Of a stretch of DNA of 64,000 nt, positions 37,856 to 45,588 are shown piece after piece. Under the pieces are notes generated by a model, which saw only the letters and a list, made by a program, of their open reading frames with translations, was not told the origin of the DNA and searched no databases. The translations under genes and the position numbers were made by a program. Position 1 is the first letter of the stretch; each line of letters begins with the position of its first letter. The stretch comes from Brachybacterium sacelli (GTDB taxonomy: Bacteria > Actinomycetota > Actinomycetes > Actinomycetales > Dermabacteraceae): positions 620,001-684,000 of the forward strand of contig NZ_JAGIOD010000002.1 of the NCBI RefSeq assembly GCF_017876545.1, read 5' to 3'.

Positions 37856-40800
37856 ATGCGCATCAAGCTCACGCTGCGCAGGCCCGAGGACCGGCTGACG
37901 GATCTCGAGGTCACGGCAGACGCCACGGCATCAGTGGCCGATGTGGCCAATGCGCTGTACCTGGCCGATCCGCTGCGCGATGACGTCGAGCCCCCCACGG
38001 GCCTGACCCTGCAGGTCCAGGACCCGGGTGCAGGCCCGGGCGCCAACGGCGTCCGGTCGGTGGACCGCGAGATCGACCTGATCCAGGCCGGTCTCCGGTC
38101 CGGCAGCGTGGTCTCGATCGCGCGCTCCTCGCAGGAGTTCGCCACGCGCTCCGAGTCCCGCGGGGCGGCCGTCGCGCTCATGAGGGTGCTCTCCGGTCCC
38201 GAGGCGGGGCGCGAGTTCCCGCTGCCCAGCGGCTCGAGCGTCGTCGGCCGCGAGGGCGATCTCGACATCCGCATCGCCGATCCGATGCTCTCGAAGCGCC
38301 ACGCCCGCATCAACGTCGGTGACTCGATCGAGATCGTCGACCTCGAATCCTCCAACGGTGTCGTCATCGGCGGGGAGCAGGTCCAGCGTGCCGTGATCGG
38401 TCCGGCCGACACCGTCCTGATCGGCCAGACCACCTTCTCCGTGATCGCCCTGCACCGCTTGGGCGGCACGGCGCCGAGCTCCCCGGTGGTCGAGTTCAAC
38501 CGGTCCCCGCGCGTGGTGCCCCGCTTCCCCTACCGGCCGCTGAAGTCCCCGACGCCGCCGAAGGAGCCGTCCCCGCAGTTCTTCCCGATCTTCATGCTGT
38601 TCGCCCCGATCCTCATGGGCGGCCTCATGTTCTCGATCACCCGCAGCCCCTTCTCGCTCATGTTCGTGTTCATGATGCCGATGATGGCCACGGCCGGGTA
38701 CCTCAACCGCAAGTTCCAGGCGAAGAAGCAGCTCGAGCAGCAGATCCGGAACTTCGAGGACGGCCTGGCCTCCCTCAAGCGGCGGGTCACCGCCGCGCAG
38801 GATCTCGAGCGTGCGGTACGCCTGGTCGAGACGCCGTCGGCGGCAGACACGGTCGATGCGGCCTTCCGGCTGGGGCGCCTGCTGTGGACGCACCGGCCCG
38901 AGCACAATGCCTTCGCCACCGTGCGTCTCGGCCTCGGGGTGGCGGAGTCCCGGGTGGGCATCGAGATGCCTGCGGAGAACGATGCGATCCCCAAGTATTA
39001 CGACATGCTCGATGACATGCATGAGGAGTACAAGATGATCGCGGGGGTGCCGATCGCCGCGGAGCTGCGCTCCGCGGGTAACATCGGTGTCGCCGGCGGC
39101 GGGGAGGAGGCCGACGGGGTGGCCCGCGGCATCGTCACCCAGATGTTCTCCCTGCACTCGCCGGCGGAGCTGGCGATCGCCGGGATCACCTCGCGCTCCA
39201 GCCGCAGCATGTGGGAGTGGCTGAAGTGGCTGCCCCACACCTCCAGCCCGCACTCCCCGCTGCCCGGCGACCACCTCGCCGACACCCCGGGCCGCTGCAC
39301 CTCGCTGCTCGCGCGGATCGAGGAGCTCATCGAGCAGCGAGCCGGCGATGCCCCGCCCGCTCTGCGCACGCCGATCACACCCGACGTCACCCAGGAGCCG
39401 GAGATCCCGCCGGAGCCGGTCACGCCGAACCTCGTGGTGGTGATCGAGGACGACGCCCCCGTCGACCGCGCGCGTCTGGTGCGCATCGCCGAGCGCGGGC
39501 CCGACGTCGGCGTGCACGTGATCTGGTGCGCCTCCAACGTCGCCGCCCTTCCCGCCGCGTGCCGCACCTACGTCGCCGTGGAGGAGGCCGTCGAGGGGGC
39601 GAGCGCCGGGCACGTGCGCCTGGGGGAGCGGTTCTACCCGGTCGCCGTCGAGACGGTCTCGGTCGAGGTGGCCGCCGGCGTCGCCCGGCACCTGTCCCCT
39701 GTGGTCGACGCGGGCGTGCCGATCGACGACGACTCGGACCTGCCCCGCGCGATCTCCTATCTCAAGCTCGGCGGTCTGCAGATCGCCGAGGACCCCAACT
39801 ACATCATCGAGCGGTGGAAGGAGAACAATTCCCTGACCCCGCGGGACGGCTCGGAGCCGCAGCGCCGCAAGCACGATGCGAACCTGCGCGGCCTGATCGG
39901 CCACAACGGCCAGGACTCCTTCCATCTCGACCTGCGCACCAACGGCCCGCACGCGCTGGTGGGCGGCACCACTGGTGCCGGCAAATCGGAGTTCCTCCAG
40001 GCCTGGGTGATGGGCATGGCCACGGCCCACAGCCCCGACCGGGTGACCTTCCTGTTCGTCGACTACAAGGGCGGCGCGGCCTTCGCCGACGCGATCGAAC
40101 TCCCCCACGCGGTCGGTCTGGTCACCGATCTCTCCCAGCACCTGGTGCGCCGCGCCCTGACCTCGCTGCGCGCCGAGCTGCACTACCGCGAGCACCTGCT
40201 GAACCGGAAGAAGGCCAAGGACCTGGTCTCGCTGGAGCGCACCGGCGACCCCGAGGCCCCGCCCAGCCTGATCATCATCGTCGACGAGTTCGCGGCGCTG
40301 GCCAAGGAGATCCCCGAGTTCGTCGACGGCGTCGTGGACGTCGCCGCCCGTGGTCGGTCCCTGGGGCTGCACCTGATCCTGGCGACCCAGCGGCCCGCCG
40401 GCGTCATCAAGGACAACCTGCGCGCGAACACCAATCTGCGCATCGCGCTGCGGATGGCCGACGAGGCGGATTCCAAGGACATCCTCGGCGACAAGATGGC
40501 CGCCCATTTCGACCCGGGCATCCCGGGGCGCGCGGCCGCGAAGACCGGGCCGGGACGCATCGCGACGTTCCAGACCGGATACGCGGGCGGCTGGACCACG
40601 GACGAGCCCGAGCGGGCCCGCATCGACATCGTCGAGAAGGACTTCGGCACCGGGGAGCAGTGGGACATCCCCGCCCCGCCCACCAAGGAGGTCAAGGACC
40701 CCGGGCCCAACGACATCAGCCGCGTGGTCCACACCGTCATCGGTGCGGCGGAGCAGGCCGGGGTCCCCGCCCCGCGCAAGCCGTGGCTGTCCGAGCTCGC

Positions 40801-42319
40801 CGACGCCTACGACCTCTCGCGCCTGCCCACCCGGCGCACCGACGAGGAGCTGCTGCTCGGCGTCATGGACGTCCCCGAGGACCAGGCTCAGCCCACCATC
40901 TCCTACTACCCGGACCGCGACGGGAACATGGCCGTCTACGGCACCGGCGGCTCGGGCAAGTCGACCACGCTGCGCACCATCGCGATCTCCGCGGCCTCGA
41001 CCGTGCGCGGCGGCCCCGTCCACGTCTACGGCCTGGACTTCGGCGCCTCGGGCCTGACGATGCTCGAGGACCTCCCGCACGTCGGCTCGATCGTCCCCGG
41101 CGACGACGAGGAGCGGGTGATCCGCCTGCTGCGCACCCTGCGCGAGCTGATCGACGACCGCGCCCGGGAGTTCGCCAAGGTCCGTGCCGGATCGGTGGCG
41201 GAGTACCGCGAGCTCTCCGGCGCGCCGGAGACCCCGCGCATCCTGCTGCTGGTCGACGGCATGGCAGCCTTCCGCGAGGCCTACGACTATTCGAACCTCA
41301 CCAAGTGGTTCACGGCCTTCGTGCAGATCGCGACCGACGGACGCCAGGTCGGTGTGCACGTGATCGTCACCGGCGACCGTCCCAGCGCGATCCCCACCTC
41401 GCTGGGCTCCTCGATCCAGCGACGCCTCATCCACCGCATGTCCAACGTCGACGACTACGCCGGTTTCGGTGAGCCCAAGGACGTGCTGGACGGCAACTCG
41501 CCGGCGGGGCGCGCGATCCTGGCCGGGCACGAGATGCAGGTGGCCGTGCACGGCGGCGACGCGAACGTCGCCATCCAGTCGCGGGAGGTGGCCAAGCTCG
41601 CCAAGGCCATGCGCCGTGCCGGGGTGCCCGAGGCCCCGGAGATCAGGCGTCTGCCGGAGCGGGTGGAGTTCTCGGAGCTGCGCCCCGTGGTCGAGGGACG
41701 GCCCACCCTGGGGCTGGCCGACGAGACACTCGCCGAGATCACCTACGAGCCCCGCGGCGCGTTCATGGTCTCCGGCCCGATGGGGTCGGGCCGCACCACG
41801 GCGCTGCTGACCATCGCCTCCGGTCTCAAGAAGATGGAGACCCCGATGCGCCTGGTGCGATTCTCCTCGCGCCGCACCCCGCTGACCGGGCTGCCGGTGT
41901 GGGACGTGGAGGGCTCGGATCCCGAGACCGTCCGCGAGCTCGCCGCGCAACTGCGCCAGACCATCGAGTCCGGCGCGGTCGGCGAAGGGCGACTGGCCCT
42001 GTTCATCGACGGCGTCGCCGACTTCACCGGCAGCGGCGTGGAGAACGACCTCGACAAGCTGATCCGGGCGAGCACCCGGGAAGGACAGTTCGTGGTCGGC
42101 GAGAACGAGTCGGCGTCGTGGTCGCAGGCCTACGTGCTCGCGCAGCCGTTCAAGGCCGGCCGGCGCGGTCTGCTGCTCCAGCCCAGCGACATGGACGGCG
42201 ATTCGCTGCTGGGGACGAGCTTGGGGAGGATCCGTCGGGCGGACTTCCCGGCCGGTCGCGGATTCCTCATCCACAGCGGGCGCGCAATGAAACTGCAGGT
42301 CGCACAGATCACGGGCTGA
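37856..42319 (+). CDS. EssC/EccC-type FHA-FtsK/SpoIIIE ATPase of a type VII-like secretion system
   Basis: The 1487-residue protein starts with about 95 residues resembling the ubiquitin-like YukD fold. An FHA domain (about 105-205; VVGREGDLDI, SKRHARI, ESSNG) and two membrane helices (about 240-282) follow. Three FtsK/SpoIIIE modules come next. Module 1 has canonical Walker A GGTTGAGKS (Lys710) and Walker B IIIVDEF (Asp810-Glu811). Module 2 has GTGGSGKS (Lys1035) but VDGM in place of DE. Module 3 has GPMGSGRTT with Arg1313 where Lys is usual. An active first module with degenerate later ones is the known pattern for EccC/EssC. An FHA-bearing N-terminus is closer to firmicute EssC than to mycobacterial EccC. 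Six WXG100-domain genes lie downstream. The ATG follows GGGGGAGG. Confidence 0.9.
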   Translation: MRIKLTLRRPEDRLTDLEVTADATASVADVANALYLADPLRDDVEPPTGLTLQVQDPGAGPGANGVRSVDREIDLIQAGLRSGSVVSIARSSQEFATRSESRGAAVALMRVLSGPEAGREFPLPSGSSVVGREGDLDIRIADPMLSKRHARINVGDSIEIVDLESSNGVVIGGEQVQRAVIGPADTVLIGQTTFSVIALHRLGGTAPSSPVVEFNRSPRVVPRFPYRPLKSPTPPKEPSPQFFPIFMLFAPILMGGLMFSITRSPFSLMFVFMMPMMATAGYLNRKFQAKKQLEQQIRNFEDGLASLKRRVTAAQDLERAVRLVETPSAADTVDAAFRLGRLLWTHRPEHNAFATVRLGLGVAESRVGIEMPAENDAIPKYYDMLDDMHEEYKMIAGVPIAAELRSAGNIGVAGGGEEADGVARGIVTQMFSLHSPAELAIAGITSRSSRSMWEWLKWLPHTSSPHSPLPGDHLADTPGRCTSLLARIEELIEQRAGDAPPALRTPITPDVTQEPEIPPEPVTPNLVVVIEDDAPVDRARLVRIAERGPDVGVHVIWCASNVAALPAACRTYVAVEEAVEGASAGHVRLGERFYPVAVETVSVEVAAGVARHLSPVVDAGVPIDDDSDLPRAISYLKLGGLQIAEDPNYIIERWKENNSLTPRDGSEPQRRKHDANLRGLIGHNGQDSFHLDLRTNGPHALVGGTTGAGKSEFLQAWVMGMATAHSPDRVTFLFVDYKGGAAFADAIELPHAVGLVTDLSQHLVRRALTSLRAELHYREHLLNRKKAKDLVSLERTGDPEAPPSLIIIVDEFAALAKEIPEFVDGVVDVAARGRSLGLHLILATQRPAGVIKDNLRANTNLRIALRMADEADSKDILGDKMAAHFDPGIPGRAAAKTGPGRIATFQTGYAGGWTTDEPERARIDIVEKDFGTGEQWDIPAPPTKEVKDPGPNDISRVVHTVIGAAEQAGVPAPRKPWLSELADAYDLSRLPTRRTDEELLLGVMDVPEDQAQPTISYYPDRDGNMAVYGTGGSGKSTTLRTIAISAASTVRGGPVHVYGLDFGASGLTMLEDLPHVGSIVPGDDEERVIRLLRTLRELIDDRAREFAKVRAGSVAEYRELSGAPETPRILLLVDGMAAFREAYDYSNLTKWFTAFVQIATDGRQVGVHVIVTGDRPSAIPTSLGSSIQRRLIHRMSNVDDYAGFGEPKDVLDGNSPAGRAILAGHEMQVAVHGGDANVAIQSREVAKLAKAMRRAGVPEAPEIRRLPERVEFSELRPVVEGRPTLGLADETLAEITYEPRGAFMVSGPMGSGRTTALLTIASGLKKMETPMRLVRFSSRRTPLTGLPVWDVEGSDPETVRELAAQLRQTIESGAVGEGRLALFIDGVADFTGSGVENDLDKLIRASTREGQFVVGENESASWSQAYVLAQPFKAGRRGLLLQPSDMDGDSLLGTSLGRIRRADFPAGRGFLIHSGRAMKLQVAQITG

Positions 42320-42404
42320 GGTCTCCGCACCCGCGCCGAGGCGTGCGGGCCCCGGGGATGCCATGCACGGGCGCCACCGTCAGGCCCCGGAGGGAGCGTC
42401 GTCC

Positions 42405-42452
42405 CCATGGGGACTCCTCCCCATGGTCCGTCCCGGCGGTTCGCTCTACAGT
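42405..42452 (+). promoter_or_regulatory. Palindromic operator and promoter, site 1
   Basis: A perfect dyad, CCATGGGGA-CTCC-TCCCCATGG, spans 42405-42426. A -10-like TACAGT at 42447-42452 begins 21 positions after the palindrome's last base. A second overlapping dyad, GTCCCCATGGGGAC, covers 42401-42414. The dyad replaces a normal -35, which suggests an activator or a repressor overlapping -35. It drives the WXG100 gene at 42532. The 212-bp gap holds nothing else. Confidence 0.75.
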
Positions 42453-42531
42453 GTGGATGTCGAACACGACGGATGGGCCGGTGCACCGGAACAGGGCGCG
42501 GGCGCGAGACACCAGGAAGGGGAACCCAGCC

Positions 42532-42801
42532 GTGAACGCCACGAAGGGTATGAATGTCGAGGAGGTCCGGCGCATGTCGGGCCAGCTGCGCGAGGCCGCC
42601 GAGGAGATCACCCGGATCGAGCAGGAGCTCACCTCGGGCCTGGAAGGGGTCGACTGGACCGGGCCCGACGCGGACCGCTTCCGCGGCCAGTGGTCCGGAG
42701 AGATGGTTCCCGCCCTGCAGCAGATCATGAACTCCGTCAACGAGCTGGGGGAGTCGGCGGATCGCAACGCCGCCGAGCAGGACGCGGCCTCCACCAACTG
42801 A
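42532..42801 (+). CDS. WXG100-family secreted protein 1
   Basis: The 89-residue helical-hairpin protein has the WXG turn as Trp42-Thr-Gly44 (DWTGPDADRF). It has the EsxA/EsxB size and heptad-like helices, with no signal peptide. The GTG start is preceded by AAGGGGAA. It lies 212 bp after the secretion ATPase and has its own operator-promoter. I see no YxxxD/E tail; the C-terminus reads AAEQDAASTN. It is a probable substrate or structural partner of the type VII-like ATPase. Confidence 0.9.
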   Translation: MNATKGMNVEEVRRMSGQLREAAEEITRIEQELTSGLEGVDWTGPDADRFRGQWSGEMVPALQQIMNSVNELGESADRNAAEQDAASTN

Positions 42802-42919
42802 GAATACCCCGCGCAGGTCTCGCGACGGCTCACGGAAGCCCGGACGGATGAACCGTTCGGGCTTCCACCGTCCCTGATATCTTTGTCGCCGTCACCGGTG
42901 GGAGGAACGGAGAGTTTTC

Positions 42920-43402
42920 ATGGCCAAGAGCATCTCGTATCCGAGTGCGGACTTCCCCGGTCCGCCTCGGATCTCTGTCGAGGTCCCGGACGACTGGGAG
43001 ACGTTGACGGTGCCCGGGGTGCAGCTGGCCGTCGCCCAGCCTCGCATCGAGGGGCAGTTCCGTGCGAACGTCGTCGTGACCGTGCAGCGCTTCGGCCCCG
43101 ACTTCACCCTCGAGGCGGCCAAAGAGGGCCTCGAGCAGCGCAAGGCGGCGCTGCCCGAGCTCGAGGAGCTCGGGACGGGGGACATCGACGTGGAGGGGAC
43201 CACGTGGATCGCCAGCGAGTACGGCTACACGCAGCCGGGCCGGCCCACCGTCGTGCAGGCCGCCCGGTACACGGTCCTCGACCGCGGTGGCGTGGCCATG
43301 GACGTGCTGGAGATCGTCGGCAGCTGCGGCGCGGAATCGGCCGAGGACGAGATCGAGGTGGTCCGCACCATCCAGGACTCGGTGAGCGTCGACCCGACCT
43401 GA
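42920..43402 (+). CDS. LpqN/DcrB-like protein of the secretion locus
   Basis: The 160-residue protein has no signal peptide and an alternating strand pattern (ISVEVPDDWETL, ANVVVTVQRF, TWIASEYGY, AARYTVLDRGGVAMDVLEIVGSC). This resembles the PsbP/Mog1-like fold of LpqN, LpqT and DUF1795/DcrB proteins. It sits between WXG100 genes, 118 bp after the first one, with a good ribosome-binding site (GGGAGGAACGGAGAG) and a terminator behind it. A cytosolic chaperone or accessory role for Esx proteins is a guess; family membership itself is only a fold-level resemblance. Confidence 0.7.
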   Translation: MAKSISYPSADFPGPPRISVEVPDDWETLTVPGVQLAVAQPRIEGQFRANVVVTVQRFGPDFTLEAAKEGLEQRKAALPELEELGTGDIDVEGTTWIASEYGYTQPGRPTVVQAARYTVLDRGGVAMDVLEIVGSCGAESAEDEIEVVRTIQDSVSVDPT

Positions 43403-43438
43403 CGACGCCCCCTCGCGCGGCACCTGCCTTCCTCCTCC

Positions 43439-43475
43439 GGCCCCGGACCTGTCTCAGCAGATCCGGGGCCGTCCG
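43439..43475 (+). terminator. Terminator after the LpqN-like gene
   Basis: A perfect 9-bp stem, GGCCCCGGA/TCCGGGGCC (43439-43447 with 43462-43470), lies 37 bp after the stop. The sequence after it is only weakly T-rich. Confidence 0.7.
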
Positions 43476-43523
43476 TGTCGGGGCGGGCTGGTCCGCAGGC
43501 GGTCGGGACGGGCAGAGGGCGGC

Positions 43524-43565
43524 GGTACGGGGAGTTCGGTACGGGGAGTTCAGCACGGGGAGTTC
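43524..43565 (+). repeat. Three tandem 14-bp repeats abutting operator site 2
   Basis: GGTACGGGGAGTTC occurs at 43524-43537 and 43538-43551, then as AGCACGGGGAGTTC at 43552-43565. Each unit contains the GGGGA half-site of the operator. The last unit forms the left half of the dyad. They look like extra or decayed half-sites for the same regulator. Confidence 0.8.
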
Positions 43566-43600
43566 TCCCCATCGACCCCCGTGAGGTCCGCGTCTAGGGT
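43553..43600 (+). promoter_or_regulatory. Palindromic operator and promoter, site 2
   Basis: The core GGGGA-GTTC-TCCCC (43557-43570) aligns with the 22-bp palindrome over 43553-43574, with mismatched outer bases. A TAGGGT hexamer at 43595-43600 begins 21 positions after the aligned palindrome end, as at the other three sites. It drives the first Esx pair. Confidence 0.7.
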
Positions 43601-43657
43601 TGGGTCATCACCTGGAGGATGGGTGGGGATGATGACAACCACGACATGGAGGACACC

Positions 43658-43918
43658 ATGAAGAAGGGTATGACGCCGGAGGCCGTCGAGCAGATGGGTA
43701 CTCAGATCACCGAGGCTGGTGAGCAGGCTCGTCAGATCTACACGCAGGTGCAGTCGCGTGTGTCCGAGCTGGATTGGACTGGTGAGGATCGCGATCAGTA
43801 CGTGAATGAGTTCGAGAGTGAGCTGGGTCAGCTGGTTGATCAGCTGGTGCAGCGGACGACGGAGTTCTCGGATCGTGCGTCGCAGAACGCGAACGCTCAG
43901 CGTGAGGCTTCTTCCTGA
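43658..43918 (+). CDS. WXG100-family protein, pair 1 member A
   Basis: The 86-residue Esx-like protein has the WXG turn at Trp40-Thr-Gly42 (DWTGEDRDQY). The ATG at 43658 is preceded by GGAGG, spacing seven; the upstream in-frame ATG at 43619 would overlap the promoter region. Codons favour GGT, CGT and GCT, unlike the C/G-ending neighbours, which points to very high expression. It forms a bicistron with the next gene across a 65-bp AT-rich gap. It is identical to the copy at 44752. Confidence 0.92.
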   Translation: MKKGMTPEAVEQMGTQITEAGEQARQIYTQVQSRVSELDWTGEDRDQYVNEFESELGQLVDQLVQRTTEFSDRASQNANAQREASS

Positions 43919-43983
43919 GTTCTCTCGGGAACTTTCTTCTCTTTCTCTGATTTCAGTTCTGTTTTTTCTTTAAGGGGTATGTG

Positions 43984-44253
43984 ATGGCTTTCAAGGGTAT
44001 GAATCCGGATGAGGGTCGTGAGGTCGCGACTGCGATCAATGATGCCGGCTCGCAGATTCTCGACGCGATCAACAATGTCACCAGTGCGGTGAACTCGGTC
44101 GAGTGGGTCGGTCCGGACTACGACTCGTACCAGGATGACTGGAACTCGTTCGTCTCCGGTCCGGTGTCGAACCTGGTCGATGGGTTCCAGCGTCGTTCGG
44201 AGCTGATGAACCAGCACGCTGAGGAGCAGGACACCACCTCGAATCAGCAGTGA
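43984..44253 (+). CDS. WXG100-family protein, pair 1 member B
   Basis: The 89-residue Esx-like protein has the turn Trp41-Val-Gly43 (EWVGPDYDSY). It resembles WXG100 protein 1 at its N-terminus (KGMN) and C-terminus (AEEQD). AAGGGG lies at 43972-43977, so the ATG at 43984 is preferred to the GTG at 43981. The preceding gap is pyrimidine- and T-rich, with a short AGTTC/GAACT hairpin at 43918-43933 that could tune the ratio of the two proteins. It is probably a heterodimer partner of member A. Confidence 0.92.
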   Translation: MAFKGMNPDEGREVATAINDAGSQILDAINNVTSAVNSVEWVGPDYDSYQDDWNSFVSGPVSNLVDGFQRRSELMNQHAEEQDTTSNQQ

Positions 44254-44273
44254 TCGCCTGACGTGGCGCGTTG

Positions 44274-44311
44274 AAGGCCCCGTTCCCCCGTTCGGTGGGG
44301 GACGGGGCCTT
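44274..44311 (+). terminator. Terminator after Esx pair 1
   Basis: A long hairpin pairs AAGGCCCCGT and CCCCC with GGGGG and ACGGGGCCTT, with one bulged T. It lies 20 bp after the stop and is duplicated exactly at 45368-45405. Confidence 0.9.
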
Positions 44312-44381
44312 CGCCGTGCCCGGGTCGGTCGCGGTCCGGCCGGTCGTGTCCGAGGTGTTCGGGGTCCGGTCGGCGGGGCCG

Positions 44382-44430
44382 GGTGCGGTCGCCGCGCCTG
44401 CCGGCAGGTGCGGTCGCCGCGCCTGCCGGC
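44382..44430 (+). repeat. Tandem 25-bp repeat, two copies
   Basis: A 25-bp GC-rich unit (GGTGCGGTCGCCGCGCC...) at 44382-44406 is repeated at 44407-44430, lacking only the last base. The same pair recurs at 45476-45524 in the duplicated copy. No coding role is seen. From 44450 to 44646 I find nothing that I can support. Confidence 0.85.
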
Positions 44431-44646
44431 GGTCGCCGGAGCGTGCGGGCAAGCCCCGGGCGCTACCGACGATGCTCACGCCCGTGTCGCCGCTGGTGCC
44501 TGTCCTCGTCGACCGGGCCTGCCGACCCGGTCCGATCGGTGCGTACGGAGGTGGATGGCAGGGGAGTCCTGCGCCGTCCACAGCCGCTCCCCGCGCCAGA
44601 AAAGGCAGCGACCTGCGTGAACACCTGAAAATCGAGGTGGGGAGGA

Positions 44647-44694
44647 CCATGGGGAGTTGTCCCCATGGTCACCGCGAGAAGGCCGGTCTAAGGT
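44647..44694 (+). promoter_or_regulatory. Palindromic operator and promoter, site 3
   Basis: A perfect dyad, CCATGGGGA-GTTG-TCCCCATGG, spans 44647-44668. TAAGGT at 44689-44694 begins 21 positions after the dyad end. The spacer between them differs from site 2, although the downstream genes are identical. It drives the second Esx pair. Confidence 0.8.
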
Positions 44695-44751
44695 TGAGTC
44701 ATCACCTGGAGGATGGGTGGGGATGATGACAACCACGACATGGAGGACACC

Positions 44752-45012
44752 ATGAAGAAGGGTATGACGCCGGAGGCCGTCGAGCAGATGGGTACTCAGA
44801 TCACCGAGGCTGGTGAGCAGGCTCGTCAGATCTACACGCAGGTGCAGTCGCGTGTGTCCGAGCTGGATTGGACTGGTGAGGATCGCGATCAGTACGTGAA
44901 TGAGTTCGAGAGTGAGCTGGGTCAGCTGGTTGATCAGCTGGTGCAGCGGACGACGGAGTTCTCGGATCGTGCGTCGCAGAACGCGAACGCTCAGCGTGAG
45001 GCTTCTTCCTGA
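44752..45012 (+). CDS. WXG100-family protein, pair 2 member A
   Basis: This 86-residue protein is identical at the DNA level to the gene at 43658, including its ribosome-binding site, with the WXG turn at Trp40-Gly42. Its own operator-promoter (site 3) has the perfect palindrome, so its expression level or timing could differ from copy 1. Confidence 0.92.
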   Translation: MKKGMTPEAVEQMGTQITEAGEQARQIYTQVQSRVSELDWTGEDRDQYVNEFESELGQLVDQLVQRTTEFSDRASQNANAQREASS

Positions 45013-45077
45013 GTTCTCTCGGGAACTTTCTTCTCTTTCTCTGATTTCAGTTCTGTTTTTTCTTTAAGGGGTATGTG

Positions 45078-45347
45078 ATGGCTTTCAAGGGTATGAATCC
45101 GGATGAGGGTCGTGAGGTCGCGACTGCGATCAATGATGCCGGCTCGCAGATTCTCGACGCGATCAACAATGTCACCAGTGCGGTGAACTCGGTCGAGTGG
45201 GTCGGTCCGGACTACGACTCGTACCAGGATGACTGGAACTCGTTCGTCTCCGGTCCGGTGTCGAACCTGGTCGATGGGTTCCAGCGTCGTTCGGAGCTGA
45301 TGAACCAGCACGCTGAGGAGCAGGACACCACCTCGAATCAGCAGTGA
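45078..45347 (+). CDS. WXG100-family protein, pair 2 member B
   Basis: This 89-residue protein is identical to the gene at 43984. It forms a second bicistronic Esx pair with the gene at 44752 and is followed by the duplicated terminator. Confidence 0.92.
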   Translation: MAFKGMNPDEGREVATAINDAGSQILDAINNVTSAVNSVEWVGPDYDSYQDDWNSFVSGPVSNLVDGFQRRSELMNQHAEEQDTTSNQQ

Positions 45348-45367
45348 TCGCTTGACGTGGCGCGTTG

Positions 45368-45405
45368 AAGGCCCCGTTCCCCCGTTCGGTGGGGGACGGG
45401 GCCTT
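45368..45405 (+). terminator. Terminator after Esx pair 2
   Basis: This is an exact copy of the hairpin at 44274-44311. Confidence 0.9.
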
Positions 45406-45588
45406 CGCCGTGCCCGGGTCGGTCGCGGTCCGGCCGGTCGTGTCCGAGGTGTTCGGGGTCCGGTCGGCGGGGCCGGGTGCGGTCGCCGCGCCTGCCGGCA
45501 GGTGCGGTCGCCGCGCCTGCCGGCGGTCGCCGGAGCGTGCGGGTAGATGCCGGGTGCGGCCCCGGACCCACCGTCGGCCGGGGCGATG

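Larger units (their letters stand above)
43604..44449 (+). repeat. Direct duplication, copy 1 (846 bp)
   Basis: This segment is identical to 44698-45543 except at 44258 (C here, T at 45352). It carries an Esx pair, its terminator and a GC-rich tail. The left boundary lies three bases after the -10 hexamer, so the promoter itself is not part of the identical block. No insertion-sequence ends or target-site duplications are visible. Confidence 0.97.
44698..45543 (+). repeat. Direct duplication, copy 2 (846 bp)
   Basis: This is the second copy of 43604-44449, offset by 1094 bp, with one base difference (T at 45352) lying outside the coding regions. Flanks on both sides are unrelated, apart from the shared operator-promoter pattern just upstream. 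Confidence 0.97.

Noticed and set aside
37931..42364. 1477-codon minus-strand open frame opposite the secretion ATPase
   Set aside because: Fully antisense to a gene with intact ATPase motifs and compositionally unlike a protein.
43619..43657. Upstream ATG extending Esx member A by 13 residues
   Set aside because: The sequence MGGDDDNHDMEDT lies only about 12 nt after the predicted transcription start and lacks a ribosome-binding site, whereas the ATG at 43658 has GGAGG.
44271..44736. Open frames of 70-150 codons through the terminator and GC-rich tail between the Esx pairs
   Set aside because: They read through a strong hairpin and tandem repeats, lack ribosome-binding sites and are not protein-like.
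43604..45543. Transposon or insertion sequence as the cause of the Esx duplication
   Set aside because: No transposase, no terminal inverted repeats and no target duplication at the boundaries.
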